From the NCBI RefSeq assembly GCF_021018895.1, contig NC_079387.1:2791083-2855082 (forward strand): 64,000 nucleotides of DNA, in the 5' to 3' direction. The notes under the pieces are model-generated. The model searched no databases, was not told the DNA's origin, and saw only the letters and a list, made by a program, of their open reading frames with translations. A program made the position numbers and the translations under genes. Positions 1-13,080 of this stretch are shown here, piece by piece. The DNA is from Seriola aureovittata (Eukaryota; Chordata; Actinopteri; Carangiformes; Carangidae). Within the stretch, counting starts at the first letter, position 1, and the number at the start of each line of letters is the position of its first letter.

Positions 1-451
1 ATAAAAATGATGTTGTCTTCCGAACCCACAGTGTTTGTTTTCCTCAAATTGTGAAGCAGCTCTGGTGTGAATAAGAAGATAATGTGTACCCCAGACTGGG
101 GAGCTGAAGACAATAACACACCAGCTATCATTCTTTCATCACTAACCCACTTGCCTATAGCTTGCAATTGCAAAAGAAACTTTGGCTCCTGCAGCAATCT
201 GACAACAGACGTTCGCCTTAAAAGCTGCCGTCTTAAGAGTTTTTCTTCAAAAGATGTTTCTGTCGTTTGATACCTAACAAAGGTTTTCAGCATTAAGTTT
301 CATTAAGCTGTTTTGTGTTCTTTTTTTTTTTAATGAACTCCCTCGTTTCGTTCTTCATCGTCGCTCATTTCGCCTCCCAACAGGGAATCGAGGACACACC
401 CTTGCCCTACAAAACCTCCCAAGGGGAGCTGTGATTTTTCCAAACAGTGTT

Positions 452-456
<5 letters not shown>

Positions 457-493
<37 letters not shown>
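457..493 (+). repeat. (GT)18 microsatellite
   Basis: Perfect dinucleotide array. Open frames across it encode only Cys-Val or Thr-His repeats and are not genes. Confidence 0.97.
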
Positions 494-496
<3 letters not shown>

Positions 497-646
497 CTCG
501 TGAAGGAGAAGCAACATCCTGCCACCCTGCACTGGAGGAGAAATGCCCTCCAAGCATAATTGCCATGGATCTCCCCGCTGCATAAACGGCGTTATCACAG
601 TTTGTCTAATTGTGAAAGCTGTGATCAGCACAAAGAAAGAGTGAGC

Positions 647-648
<2 letters not shown>

Positions 649-699
<51 letters not shown>
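649..699 (+). repeat. (GT)25 microsatellite
   Basis: Perfect array, 155 bases after the one at 457 and in the same orientation. Confidence 0.97.
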
Positions 700-700
<1 letters not shown>

Positions 701-1742
701 ATGTGGGAGGAGGCATTCTTTCTCTCCTTCCCATCATCTTTATCTTCATAGAAGTAATTAGCATAAAGGTCAGATCTGTTTAAACAGCCAGTTTGTTAGA
801 TGCTGTCATTGGTGTACGCAAAGACAAGAAGCCCATGGGCCTGAGACACATGTGCATGGATAAGATCAGTCAACGCTAATGCAACCACAGTGCCAACATC
901 TTATTTCCAAAATACCTGACAGTGCATACAGATGTTGAAGAAAGTCATCCAATACAGTTCCCCTGTCATAAAAATAGACCACGGACTCAACATCACCTTC
1001 AAACCTCCCAGCCAGCACTTAACACCCCGCATCACACACACACTTTACACCTATCACCATAAAGGGTAGATGTCAGCTTTAACAAAACTTCTGAACACCG
1101 AACAAGACATGACATTCACCTCTACCTCCACCACAGCCAGAAAAACCTCCCGAAATTTGAGCACAAAACGAAACACACAAAGCAGATAGATATCATCTCA
1201 CGCAGAGGTGCCACTGGTGAAGAAAGGTATTTACCTATTCATCTCACCCCCTTTACACACCTTTTCATTGTCTCTTTTTATTTTGTCTGAGACCAACAGA
1301 CAGACCTCTCTCGACTTGACTGCTCATTTCATCCTGAAAAGTGGCAGCATAGAGCTTTGCCCTCGTGGTTAAAAAGTGGAGCTATTTTCAAGTGAGATGC
1401 ACCGGTGGGGAGGCCCTCTAGACACGGGTTATAAAGATGGTGGTGTTCATTTTGTGCCCCGAAAGCCTCTGGGCAAAAAAACGAGTATTAAGTCCCCCCG
1501 CTATGATGCTCTTGATATGCAAGGGGGCAGTGGATGTGAGGATATAGAGCTGTCGTCGCGTGGCGGTGAAAACATACTGAGGTGATGTGTGAGGAGTTGT
1601 ATATCCTGTAAAAATGTCTATGTTAAATAAAGTGATTCATCTTTCTGAGAGAGAGCGACCGCAGTAGATCACTGATCGCCTATGGTCAGCCTTGTAAATG
1701 AAGGGTGGTATGGTGAAGGTGCCCTTGAGAGATTTGTGTGTG

Positions 1743-1746
<4 letters not shown>

Positions 1747-1789
<43 letters not shown>
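1747..1789 (+). repeat. (GT)21 microsatellite
   Basis: Near-perfect array preceded by a short imperfect GT run. Confidence 0.97.
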
Positions 1790-1790
<1 letters not shown>

Positions 1791-4700
1791 CAGTGTGTGT
1801 ATAAGCCAGCGGGTGAGGCAGGCGAAGTAGAGGGAGGTTTGATGTCTCCCACACATAAACCATGATTAACACAGTTGGGTTTCAAAGATCTGAGCACAGC
1901 CAAGAAATAGTGCTTAACTGCACTCACGCAAGTGCACACGCTCGTGCACGGGAGCGAACGCTTACACGCACACACACATAACACACACCCACATTCAGAA
2001 ACTGAAGGATGACAGACAGAGACAAAAGGAAAAGGGATTGTTAAATTACCGCTCCACAGCCATGCCACGTGTCTTTAAATATGGTATATTACAAATCATT
2101 ACGCTCTATTCATTCTCTCTCTTCAGACAATAGCTCTCACTTCAAAACAATTAAGAGTGCAATGACACAAACTCTTGATGAAAGTGGCGGCATTAGTTAA
2201 AAGGACTGAAAATGATACAAATGGTTTATGCGGAGACTTGGGGGAGCCACACTTTTCAACAAAAGCCAATTGCCCCCCCACTCACCCACCATCTACCACC
2301 CCCCACTACCACCACCACCACCAACCAACCAACCCCCGCAACTACCACTTGTGTGATTGAACCGCAGCGTACTCTGTCATTCAGTGTCGGGAGCTGCCAA
2401 GATTTCATTACAATAGGAAGTAATGTGAGAAAAGCAATTATTCTGCTCCCATAATGCACTACTTCAGCACAACGGTGACCTTTCCATCTGCGATTGTTCA
2501 TTTTCAAAAAGTGTTCTACGTGGTGAATATACATGAATATCAACACTCTGAGGGCAGAATACTTAATTTCACCTCTTGCCTTTTTTGTGTGGGTGGAAGG
2601 TAAAAAAACAAAAAAAAGTTTCTCTAAAATCAAAAACCGTGGATTCTGTGGACGCCAGTCAATCACTGTATGTCACTAACAAAAGCCAAACTCAGCTTTA
2701 AAAGGAGGCAATGCAATGCTTCCCATTGAGTAGCACTACTCAGAGTGAGAGACACTCATAGCTCTGACACTCTGCTCCACTTTTAATAGATTTTACATTA
2801 AACCTTAATAAGAGCATTTAAAATACCACTCTGGATTCAAAAAAAAAAAAAAAATCAATCATCATATCGACTCTGCAAAGTTACATGATGTCAAACTGAG
2901 TCTAAGAGTAACAGCATAAAGCCATTAACGAACTAAAGCTTCAGACTGTCAATGATTTGAGAGTAAAAATCTTGTTATAATACATTGATTAATAATGTGA
3001 CTCTCAGTGCTACAGACTTGTGTTTTTGAATTTGACATTTAAGATAAAAACATGACAAGGTTTCAAAGTTATAAAAAACAACCTCTGAGTCAGAGGACTG
3101 GGAGAACATGCCTTCAGAAAACTTTTTTTTTTTTCTTTAAATACCAAAATACACAGGTTTGTTTCGTGTACCCTAAGATTTCTGCTCATATGACCAACCA
3201 ACAGAATGTACAGTGCAAAAACATTTTAGATATAACCTCAATAATAGCACCAAACTATGGGACCTGACGCTCCTTCTTCTATCACTGTGAAATTGCAACT
3301 CTCCATGACGTATAGTTCTGCATCTCTCGGGAAATTAACCTTACATGTTTGAAAGGAAACGGAGGGTTGAGGTTGAAGAAATGTACACCATCTTCTGACC
3401 CCTCCACCCAAACAGGCTTGTGGAAAACATTTAATGCATTTCTAAAATATCCATCTGTTAATAACTAATGTGACACCAAGGCAAAAGAAAAAGAGTATCA
3501 CGAAGAATCAAACTTTTTCACAAGGGCAATCAAACGTGTCTGTTTGATTTTTTAAGCAGGCGCAGCGATTCGGCAGGTTAAATGCTGGAGGGAAAGTGTT
3601 AGCTCTGGCTGCAAGCAAATGTATGGCAAAGATCTATCTGCTTCTGCCTGCGTCTGAACTCATATCTCCCCTCAGTGTTTATGCTACCCCTCACTGCGCA
3701 ACCTCCTTTTCTCATTCTCCTCTTCTCTGTTTGATTCCTCTCAGCTTGTCATCCCAGGCCCTGGCTTGTCCAAGAGACTCCGAGCCATTAAATATTCATC
3801 CGCTCTCATCAATTGCTCCCCAAGTCCTTTTTGGAGGAGGGAGAGGAGGGGAAAAAAATGACATTGAATTATTCAGGGCCCAATCAGGGCTATTTCTGGC
3901 AACTGCCTTGACTTAGATGAGGTGGCGCAGCGGGCTGCAGTGTTTGTGTGTTTTGATCTGGGGGCTCTGTTAACTCCATGTCCATCCTCAGCCGTCATAA
4001 TTATAGGCATTACACCATTATGCAGGGGTCATCAAATGCCTACTTTTCTCCCGACTGCAATTTCCCATCATGAGCTGCACAGCTCAAAGACTGCAATAGA
4101 TCAACTAAATTGCTATATGATGTTCTGCGAAAAGATTTTTTCCAAATGCACAGATAAGGAGTGCGAGTAACTCTACAAAAAAGAAAAAAAAATACACACA
4201 GATTAAAGCAGTCCTATACGCCTTCCATAATGTCTAACCCCTTTACTCTAAGCATCAGATCAGAATAAAGCTGGTCTGATCTTGCAAGTAGCAGCAGTAG
4301 TACCACGCCATGGAGACTACTTCACACAGCTGCACAGGGCAAGGAAAACATCTTTGTAAAAAAGAGATCACAAACACAAATCAACATCTCTCCAAAGCGA
4401 GAGAACATCCAGTCTCAAGAACCTCATTTAAAATGGACAGATCGTAGATGATTTCCTTTTTAAAGGCTGTGGAGCGGCATTTCTCACATGAAGGAATAAC
4501 TTCGATGAGCACAAAGCAGAAGGCAGAGAGGCTAAAACATCTTAATCACGCTCAGCTGAAGTGAGGAGGATTTTCTCCACACGGGGTCACGGAGGTCCCA
4601 CTCCCCTGTCCAAAGATAGTAACATCTGAGACTAATTCACCCAATAAAAATGTCACTTACAGATAAGTATTATGAGCTGCATGCTCATTATTCTGAGAGG

Positions 4701-5085
4701 ATAAGAATGGGTAGTCAAGTGTGAAATTTCAAGACTGGCACGAGGGGAGGGTAGGCACTAAACTGGCCGCTGAACAGTAAAGCCAACGACCTCGGGCTAT
4801 ACGATACAGACATGCCTTTGATGGAAGTAAATGACAACTGCAGTCAACAAGCAAGTCCTCCTCACATACCAGATTACATTTCATTTTTATGCAGTTTTAG
4901 TTTGAGAGGGAAATGACTAAATCACAGTGTGCACCTAACTGTGTATAATTTTACTATTATGTCACTGTCCTTGGAGGTAGGTATTCTGCATTAAATCATA
5001 CTCTCTTGGAGGGAGATTCATGGGAAAAAATAAATAAATAAAAGTTCTCAAATTAGCTCTAATGCAGATCTGTTCAAAAACATTT

Positions 5086-5465
5086 GCATGCTCCATCCAT
5101 TCATCCATCATATCCACACCGTAAATTATTAAAAACTCGTTGAACTTAGAAAGTTACGCTCCCCTGCTGCCATAAGTTGGGGGTTGACTGAAATAAACTT
5201 CAATGAACTGTTCAATAGTTTTCCCATCACTTGCTTTAATGTAAAAATAACAGAGGTAAGTTCACTGAACCTTAGAAAACAAGCTGAGTAAACTGCTGCT
5301 CCCAGACCGTGTTCATTTAGAAGTGTGTGGGGTGGAAGAGAAAATATCAACCTTCATGGTTATTTCCCCAAATTCTTGTATGATGTTTTACAGTGTGCCT
5401 GACGATCCTTTGCAGGGTTTTAGGAGCTGAAGCCTATCCCAGCATGCATTTGGTAAGAGATGTCA
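5086..5465 (+). mobile_element. Degenerate dispersed repeat, apparently interrupted
   Basis: The left piece (ctccatccattcatccatca to about 5125) and the right piece (aggagctgaagcctatccca at about 5425, to 5465) resemble the two ends of a common fish repeat in which they normally lie close together. About 270 bases of other AT-rich sequence separate them here. Boundaries are approximate. Confidence 0.4.
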
Positions 5466-6389
5466 ATCACGCGTAATTCACATTCGCTCATGGGTAATTT
5501 GTAGTCTGCAAATGACTTAATGAAATGAACAGTTTTAGAGCTCCAATTTCTAAACGGCATATTCCATCAACATCACATGGCCATTTTGAAAGAAACAGAA
5601 AAATCCAAAAACACTATTCAGTTGATAAAAGTGCTATAATTAAGTCGTCCAAGGACTTGTATTATTCAGTCTCAGTTTACAAGGTAAAAACAATTGTATC
5701 AGTGATGTGATGACACTCCTGTGGTCAAGCGGTCATGTTTTTCAATGGATACCTCATTTTGAAGTGCAACCCTTTCAGGTTTGAACACGCGACCAGGACA
5801 CAGGCGACGCTAAAACTCCACGCTCTCACTCAGCTGAAGCACAGCGACCCCTACCAAGTGCAAATCAACGGCTATTCACTGCGCTTCACTCCATTTATTC
5901 ACCTTATAAATATATTTACGACACAGCTGTGGCTGAATGAATCCACACAAAAAATATTCAGCCTTTCACAGCGGTTAAGAACCACATGGTTACAGCTTGT
6001 AAATGCAATTTTGTTTTGATGTGCCCTCATAAATAATGTTTAAATTAGCGGAGGAAAGTGTCAGTGGCTTTGATATACCATGTCCATGTTTTACTATTCA
6101 TTAATATTTCCACCTTCTGCTGCAAATCATGTTCAACTTCAGAGCTAATTGTTTAACTGAAGCCAGTATATCACAGTTTAACCTTCCTGGTACTGAGCCA
6201 GGTACACAAAGGTCATTCACAGGTCAGACTCAGCAGCCTCTCTAACAATGAAGGTTACATGGCTGCCACATAAAGATACAGATACCATCTGGATGAGACG
6301 GGGAGGTCATTCTGTGTCCCTCTGAATGATGAACCCCCCACCCGATCAGACCCAGAAGTGCCCATTCCCCCGTCTCTTTGGAGCTCCCC

Positions 6390-6810
6390 TCCCTCTGGCC
6401 CTGAGTAATGAAAACAATTAACAACTCTAATTACCACCCTAAATCAGCGCTCAACACGCTTCCCATTGATTTGATAGACTGCCTGAGTTACGAGCTGCTC
6501 CCAATCGAACAGCGTCCCGTGTAAAAGACTTTACTGCAGGGCGATTGAGCCTGCCAACCTCTTGCAGGGTAAATAAATCTCAGGAATATGGGCACAGAAA
6601 GCCCCGTCATCAACTGAAAAAGGTCCGAGGGGACACATGCATCTGGCGGACACCTACAGCTTCACCAGTGTCCAAGTGTTAGAGCTAATTGCCACAAGGT
6701 AATGGCCTAATCAGTCAGTGCGATTCCAGCTCATCAATGACATTCATCACCGCTGCAAATGATATTTGTAAATACCACGTTAGCTGATGAATACAGGTAT
6801 TTATTACTTG
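6390..6810. promoter_or_regulatory. Possible conserved non-coding element
   Basis: Non-repetitive stretch with many TAAT/ATTA cores (gaaaacaattaacaactcta, gagctaattgccac, ggcctaatcag, aatgatatttgtaaatacc) and no homopolymer decay. This look is typical of ancient enhancers near developmental genes. No alignment was possible. Confidence 0.25.
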
Positions 6811-7624
6811 TCTTGGCTGAGTTGGGCTGATATGAGTGGTTTCTGTACTCCATACTGCTGACAGGAGACTCTCAGCAGGAGGCTGAACGGTACACGCTGA
6901 GCATCAGCCCAGAAAAACAAGGCCGACTAAAAGCACCTGCCTGTCACGTTGCTAAATCTGCAACTCCCGACTCCATATTCAGCCAAACAATGAAACGTGT
7001 CTCCTATCATCGTTACCACTCGGGGAGGGTGGAGCTCAGAGTTACAACCCAGAAAACTAAGAGGTAGCATCAAGTGCATCAGCTTTGTTTTATTAAAAGA
7101 GCACCAGTGTTTTATGAAGGAGATGTAACATATGTAGAACAAGAGACTCAGGAGGATAAAGAGACAGAGGGATGAAGAGAACGAAAAAAGAACGAAGGAA
7201 AGGGCAGAGTGCGCAAATAGCGTCTCATTCCCTCTTCATCTTTTTTTTTATTTTTTTTATGCTGTGTTGTTGGGGAGATGTAGCAGTGACAAGAGAAATG
7301 TTAACTGGCCTGTACTTTGGAATAACAATACCCAGCGCTGGCAGGCAGATAGCTGGTGACAAAGCCTCCCCTGACTGAGCCGCGCAGGAGAGAGATAAAA
7401 AATGAGCCGGCGCCCGTCCTCCCGGCGGCGAACCCACCTCGGCTCTCTCTGTACACAAACACACACACAAGAGCCCGAAAAACAAATCACACAAATAGCA
7501 GCACGGCCCCAATGACTTTTTCTCAGACAAATGTGCAAAGCACCAACACCTACGTGCCTAAAAACAACACCTAATACCTCCCAACCTGTGTTTCGTATCT
7601 CTTGCTTTTGTTGTCTCTGATCAG

Positions 7625-7731
7625 ATGCAAAACACGACGAAAAGGATTAAGCTGTTTACAACTGAGGGAACATGCAGGACGAGGATGGGCTATCTCCCCC
7701 TTCATCAATGCTTATCGGCTCTTAATCACAG
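7625..7731 (+). other. Splice-framed segment, candidate exon
   Basis: A 107-base segment bounded by a plausible acceptor (tttgttgtctctgatcag) and a consensus donor (CACAG|GTAAGT). Two of three frames are open across it, but neither reading resembles a known domain. Could be an exon of a non-coding transcript or chance. Confidence 0.15.
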
Positions 7732-9914
7732 GTAAGTACTCTGCGAAAGCATGACCCCATCAATCGATCCCTGTCCTCACCTGGTCAGCAGAAACAAGCA
7801 AGAACGTCCACATGCACGTGTTCAAAGACACAATCTTGCACACAGCACAGTGTAGCAAAAGACAGTAGCAATTTTGAGATAGCATCTGGGTGAGCCGAGG
7901 CCGCAATCTCCTCGACATGAGTGATGTCCGCTCATTTCCCTTTGGGGATAAAAAAAAAAAGAGCTGGGGAGTTTTGCTGTGACTTCAACCCCAAGGAGGA
8001 AAATCAAGGGATTACTACAGAGCAATCATACAGTATCCCTATGGGGGGGATACTATGACCAAGATTTGCTTTCAAGGAAAATAAATATACAGTAAGAACC
8101 CAAGGAGAGTCTGCTCCAGCATGCCACTTTCAATGACAATCAACATGGCATAAATAAGGTCAAACAACTGCAAGCTGAGAGGTCGACAGGAAATACAACT
8201 ATGGGCTGTTCATCCTGAGTCTATGCTGTGCTGACATGGTGGAATATACATGCAGGGCGGAGGAAAAAGCAATAAATCTTTTACGTGGCTTGGTGCTGTA
8301 TTCTGCAGGAGAATCAGACCTGTACAATCACTTGGATGTTGCATTAGAGCAGTAAACACACAGTTCTTTTCACCTTCTCTCTTGTGGTTTTGGTTTTATC
8401 AGGGCTAAAAAAAAAAAAAAAAGACAAGACCTTGTAGTTTTGCCTGACAGTCCAGCCTGGCTTATGTTTGAAAGATTGATTGGACGCCTTATTTCATGTG
8501 AACAGTTTTTTTTATGCAACAAGAAGATGAAGGCATGTCTGCAGAAATGGAATGGAATGATTATAAAATACGAAAAGACGACGATGCTGACAATGCAAAC
8601 CTTCCTCGTTCACATTAACTCACGGTGCACAACAGTGGACAGCCTCTGATTTGAAATTTGCCTATAAGAGGTGGGAGTCTGTCACTGGAAATCTGACAGG
8701 AGTGCTCTGAATGAGTAAAATGGAGTGGCTTTTGATATATAAAAAAAAAAAAAAAAAGCCAAGTAAACAGCCTGAAGCGGTGGAAAATGTTGGCTCCGTA
8801 AAGCCAGCAGCAGGAAAAAAAAAAAAAAAGATGCCAACCCAACACAAACCGCTCCATCAACAAACAATATCATAAAGAGGAAATTTTATAGAGGGATGGG
8901 AGATGGACTAGATAGGAAAAGATGACGAAAAGCTGCACCATCCCTTTTCATAAGACTTTTCCAGCAGCAAGAAAATAGGTTGAAACAATCATAGAGGTAG
9001 AAATTGAGTGCATTTGTGAATGTCCAATGGAAATGTATTATTGAAAATATATAAAAAAATATATATTCTGGTCAATTGAACATCAATTTATCCGTACAGC
9101 TTGTAGACAGAAAGTGCAATTTCAAGTTCATTTGTTCCCTCGCAAGAAATATGACAGACCAGAGCTGCAAAAGCGATGGTTCCAACTGTCAACCCTTTCA
9201 TCACCTTCCCTCCCACAAGCCTCCAGAACAACAGCTGGACTGGAAATCATCCAGCAAATCAAACCAGCCCCTGTGTTTGTGTTTGATGGGACGCAGGTGC
9301 CGAGAACACAATCCGATCCCTGCCAGACTTGATATCTGTAATGGAGTGAAACAATAGACGATCAGAGACAATGAAACAGCCGCATTATGTTTGTCCTTGT
9401 CACATCACATCAGTCGGGATGGTGCGAGAATGATCCATCCATGAAGAGCCTCTTTACACATGCGTGGTCTGTCAGCGGTTGCCAGGCCAGGGGTGGCTGG
9501 CACATCATCAAAGCATGTGGGGACTTTCTCCATCAAGCTGTGACGAGGTTTAATACCGGCTCTTGAATGATGATAACATTAATTTTGGCACTAAGCTGAT
9601 TATAGCTGGTAATTCATGTTGCACTGGTTTTAGTATCCTTAAAAGGGAAACATTGTAACCAAAAGTATCACATGTATGCACTTTTAAACCTCTCTATAAA
9701 GATGGACGGCCAGTCTCAGTTAAGTGCATATTGAAATTTACATGAATAATTTGTTGACCCTGTGCGTCTTATCTTGTTTTATGTTGCTGCTTTAAATTGA
9801 ACTATATTCATACATATTTAAATCTATAAATTAATCAATGCAGGTTCAAGGCTTCTCATAGAACATGTGTTGTACTTATAAAATAAATTTTAATTGCGTA
9901 GCATATATCAAACT

Positions 9915-9975
9915 ACACAGACAGAATGATTAATCAACTAATCGATAACAAAAATAACCGTTGGCTGCAGCCAGA
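9915..9975 (+). mobile_element. Short dispersed repeat fragment
   Basis: The phrase attaatcaactaatcgataa followed by aataaccgttggctgcagcc is a common fish repeat motif. A diverged relative is seen at 53130-53175. Confidence 0.4.
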
Positions 9976-11216
9976 CTTGAAGCATCAAGGTAACGCTTGA
10001 TGGATGTTTTAATACCTTTGAAAACTGGTCAGAATTTACAGTAACCCACTGTAAATGATTGAATTCAAGATGACCACAGCCACAAGTCTTATTCAGTGAC
10101 TCAAAAGGTAGATTTAGGTTGGACTATCCCTTTAACAAGTGCCACATACTCTATATCAAGTGGACTGATGGACCGGTGTAATCCTCAGCTCCACACCTCA
10201 TCCAAAATTAGAGCTTGGAGTGGATTTCAAATTGGCCTGTCATGTGTAGTGCATGAGTGTTCAGTGGAAAGTTAAAAGTGGACTGGCACACAAACACACA
10301 AATCCCCCTTGCCCTTGTTTACTGTACATGCTATGCGGTTGCCAGGCAACAAAAGAAACTGGAGTGCCGGCCTGCAGGATGCCTTGGCCCTTCACAATGG
10401 GCCAAAGTTGCCGCGAATCAGCAAAAGTGGATAAACACGTGTACATGCACACTAACAGAGAAGACACACACCCACCATAGTTGGCGTTTTGTGTCCTGAG
10501 TGTAACCTTGGTCTGTTTTTTCAGTCTGCTGTTGCTACAGAGATAGTTTTTTTTTCTCTGAGTCCTTGGCGCTCTGGCAGTTCAATTGTCATAAAAGCCA
10601 CAAGGACAAGAGCACAGGACTGCTCAGATTGTATCCTTTCTGTCACCGTGGAGTGGGGTACAAAAGGTTTTGTGCAGCGACATGTAGTAAACTTAAAATC
10701 CACCTTGAAATCTGCAGAGCTTTAGAGGAGAACTCAGAGGGGAAAAAAGAAAAAAACCTTAAACAAAGTCGATGCGGCACAAATCAAATCAACATTTCAA
10801 AAACTTCACTTAAAAATTTGGAAATTGATTACTTGGCCTTCCTGCAGCTTCATAAATTGGCTCCGGAGCAGAGGGTGAAATCGTGTTACAATTAGTGTGG
10901 TATAGAGGTGCGCCCAGCTGCTGCAATATGAACCTTGGTTTATGAGAGCAGCTGTGACCAGAATGGGGAGAGAATATCGAGAGACTCCCACCATGCCTTC
11001 ACCGATTGGAGGAATGTCTACAGCCAAAGGGTTCAAGAACAAATAACCACTAGAGCGCCATCAATATCTGCTAAATATTGATCTAACACCACCTCTGGCC
11101 CTCTCAGGTGGAATAAACAAGCGAGCTCAGCTCCTTGTCTGTAAACCGCAGGTATGTTTTTCTACTTATATCTGAATTTCGCATGCAGTCATTGCATTTA
11201 TTTTTTTCCCCCTCAC

Positions 11217-11262
11217 CTGCTGACTGAACAGCAGGTTGGTTTTCAGTACCAGGGAGATTTAG
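11217..11262 (-). other. Splice-framed 46-base segment, candidate exon
   Basis: On the minus strand an acceptor ending tttataccacag and a donor CAG|GTGAGG enclose 46 bases that read LNLPGTENQPAVQSA in one frame. Nothing recognisable; listed because both sites are close to consensus. Confidence 0.13.
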
Positions 11263-12780
11263 CTGTGGTATAAAAGACACACAATTGTATAAATGAAACA
11301 TACCTTGGTCTCTCCTCTCCCTCCCCCTCGCCCCTTCAGTTATTCAACAGCTGACAGGGTACAGCAGGTGGCACATGGCATTGCGGGTGGTGTCTACGCA
11401 TGCATGGTTAAAAATACTTTGACCCTGACACTAGCCCGAATGCTCCTTGCATAGCAGAGATAGTCTAGCGGGTGCCCCAACTGCGCCTCCTCCTCTCCAG
11501 TGAATGCCTGCTCTATACACAACATTCATGCGTGTTTGGACTGTTTGGGAGGTTATTTCAAATTTTGGAAGGAAATGCTCCAAGCAGCCAACAGTCCAAT
11601 TAACCTGCAGTCCAATCTATTCAGTTCAGGCTGAATTATACATCAGGCGGTGGCATTACCTGAGAAAACTGAGGGCAGAGTTGCATGTCCTCCATGGAAT
11701 GGAGGCCATTTTGGTATGTAAGCCCGCTCAACATCTTTTGCTCCCTTAAATTTCTTTCCTTCACCTTTAATTTTAAGCTGAGAAAGATTTACTCTCCTTT
11801 ACTTTTCCTACAGGTTTCTACTCTTGATTCCTATTCCGTATAAAGGCGAAAAAGGCTTTGATAAGATACGACCCCTGACTTGCATGTGATTGGAGAAGTG
11901 GGGGTACGAACTATTACATTATGCCTGCGCATTATTAAGGCTCCCTTTAATTTAAAAATACAGCCACATTCTAACACATTTTGAATATTATAAAGTCTAA
12001 TCATCAGTGCGTTTTGGAATGAATCTCCTTATCTGTCGCTGCATTATAAAAAGACACTGCTCTGAATAAACTGAACAATACCACACGTTTAATGTATAGT
12101 GTTATGTTGAAAGAGTTGTGCATTTTAGCTATAGGCAAAAAACAACACCTTTGAAGACTGGATCTTGCATGCTATGTGATAACAATATAAAAGAGTTTGG
12201 AAAAAAATGATTTACCGTTTGAGGGTAATTTCGTGTGTCTAGACAGATGGGAGTTTGTTCAGGTTCAACTTAAAGGCAAAGAAGCTTAGATCTGAAGGTA
12301 ACATAAAAAGGTACAGAGAGCGTTCTTACATTATTTACTGAATTCAAAGTTTGGACACACACTACATGAGTTTGGGCCCACTGCAGCGCTATACACAAGT
12401 TTTGAACATCTGCGATGGTAGTGATCGCGGCTTGTCATCGATAAAGAGCTTCTCAAATGTTCGAGTTCGTCAGCAGGAAATATGAAATGGTGAGATATGA
12501 AAAGATGAGGGAGGAGAGTGGTTAGAAACAACAACTCAAGGGATATAGAAGAGGCGGAATCTATACAAAACACAAAATAACCTCTACTTTGTTTCATAAC
12601 AGGCTGCTCCCCGCTCCAACTTTGGCATCCAGCCCTCAACTTACAGGTACAGTTACAGGGCATCTGTTTAGACAAGAGAGCGCGGCAATTCAAATGCAAA
12701 AACCTCAGTGAGGTGCAAAACTGCAAGAAAGGAGGTTTGATTCAATTTAACGGATGCTCAGCTAAATAACATGCACAGTT

Positions 12781-13080
12781 AATGACAGTTCAAGATTTTG
12801 GGAAATACCCTCATTCGCTTTCTTTCCCAGAGTTAGATGAGAAGATTGATACCACTCATGTCTGTGCATGAAATATGAAGCCATAGCAGAGGGAAGCAGC
12901 TAGCCTGGCTGCGTCCTAAGGTAACAAAATCTTGTATCCTGTTTGTTTAAGTCGTACAAAGACTGAGGTATAAAAACAGCAGACTACTTTGACCTTTGGA
13001 CTGAAGCCAGTTCAGGTGTTTCCCCATGTCCAGTCTTTATGCTAAGCTAAGCTAACCAGTTGCTAGCTATAGTCTAAGAA
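12781..13080 (+). mobile_element. MITE-like dispersed repeat, copy 1 (partial)
   Basis: Starts near the phrase attttgggaaatac, continues with gagttagatgagaagattgataccactc and ends with ctttatgctaagctaagctaacc. I recognise these phrases from a very common percomorph repeat, and they recur in the copy at 15165-15555. The left and right parts are inverted versions of each other in the family, i.e. a long-inverted-repeat element with no coding capacity. This copy has a shortened, diverged centre. Confidence 0.65.

Larger units (their letters stand above)
1..3500. other. No supported gene; microsatellites and AT-rich unique sequence
   Basis: Apart from the three GT arrays listed separately, I see a C- and A-rich low-complexity stretch at 2270-2345 and poly(A) runs. 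A 69-codon plus frame at 1376-1585 lacks splice sites and similarity. Confidence 0.6.
3501..9000. other. No supported gene
   Basis: Mostly unique AT-rich sequence with a possible conserved stretch at 3770-4110 (tattcatccgctctcatcaa, tcataattataggcattaca) and the separately listed items at 5086, 6390 and 7625. A minus-strand 32-base segment at 4661-4692 has good flanking splice sites but no other support. Confidence 0.55.
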
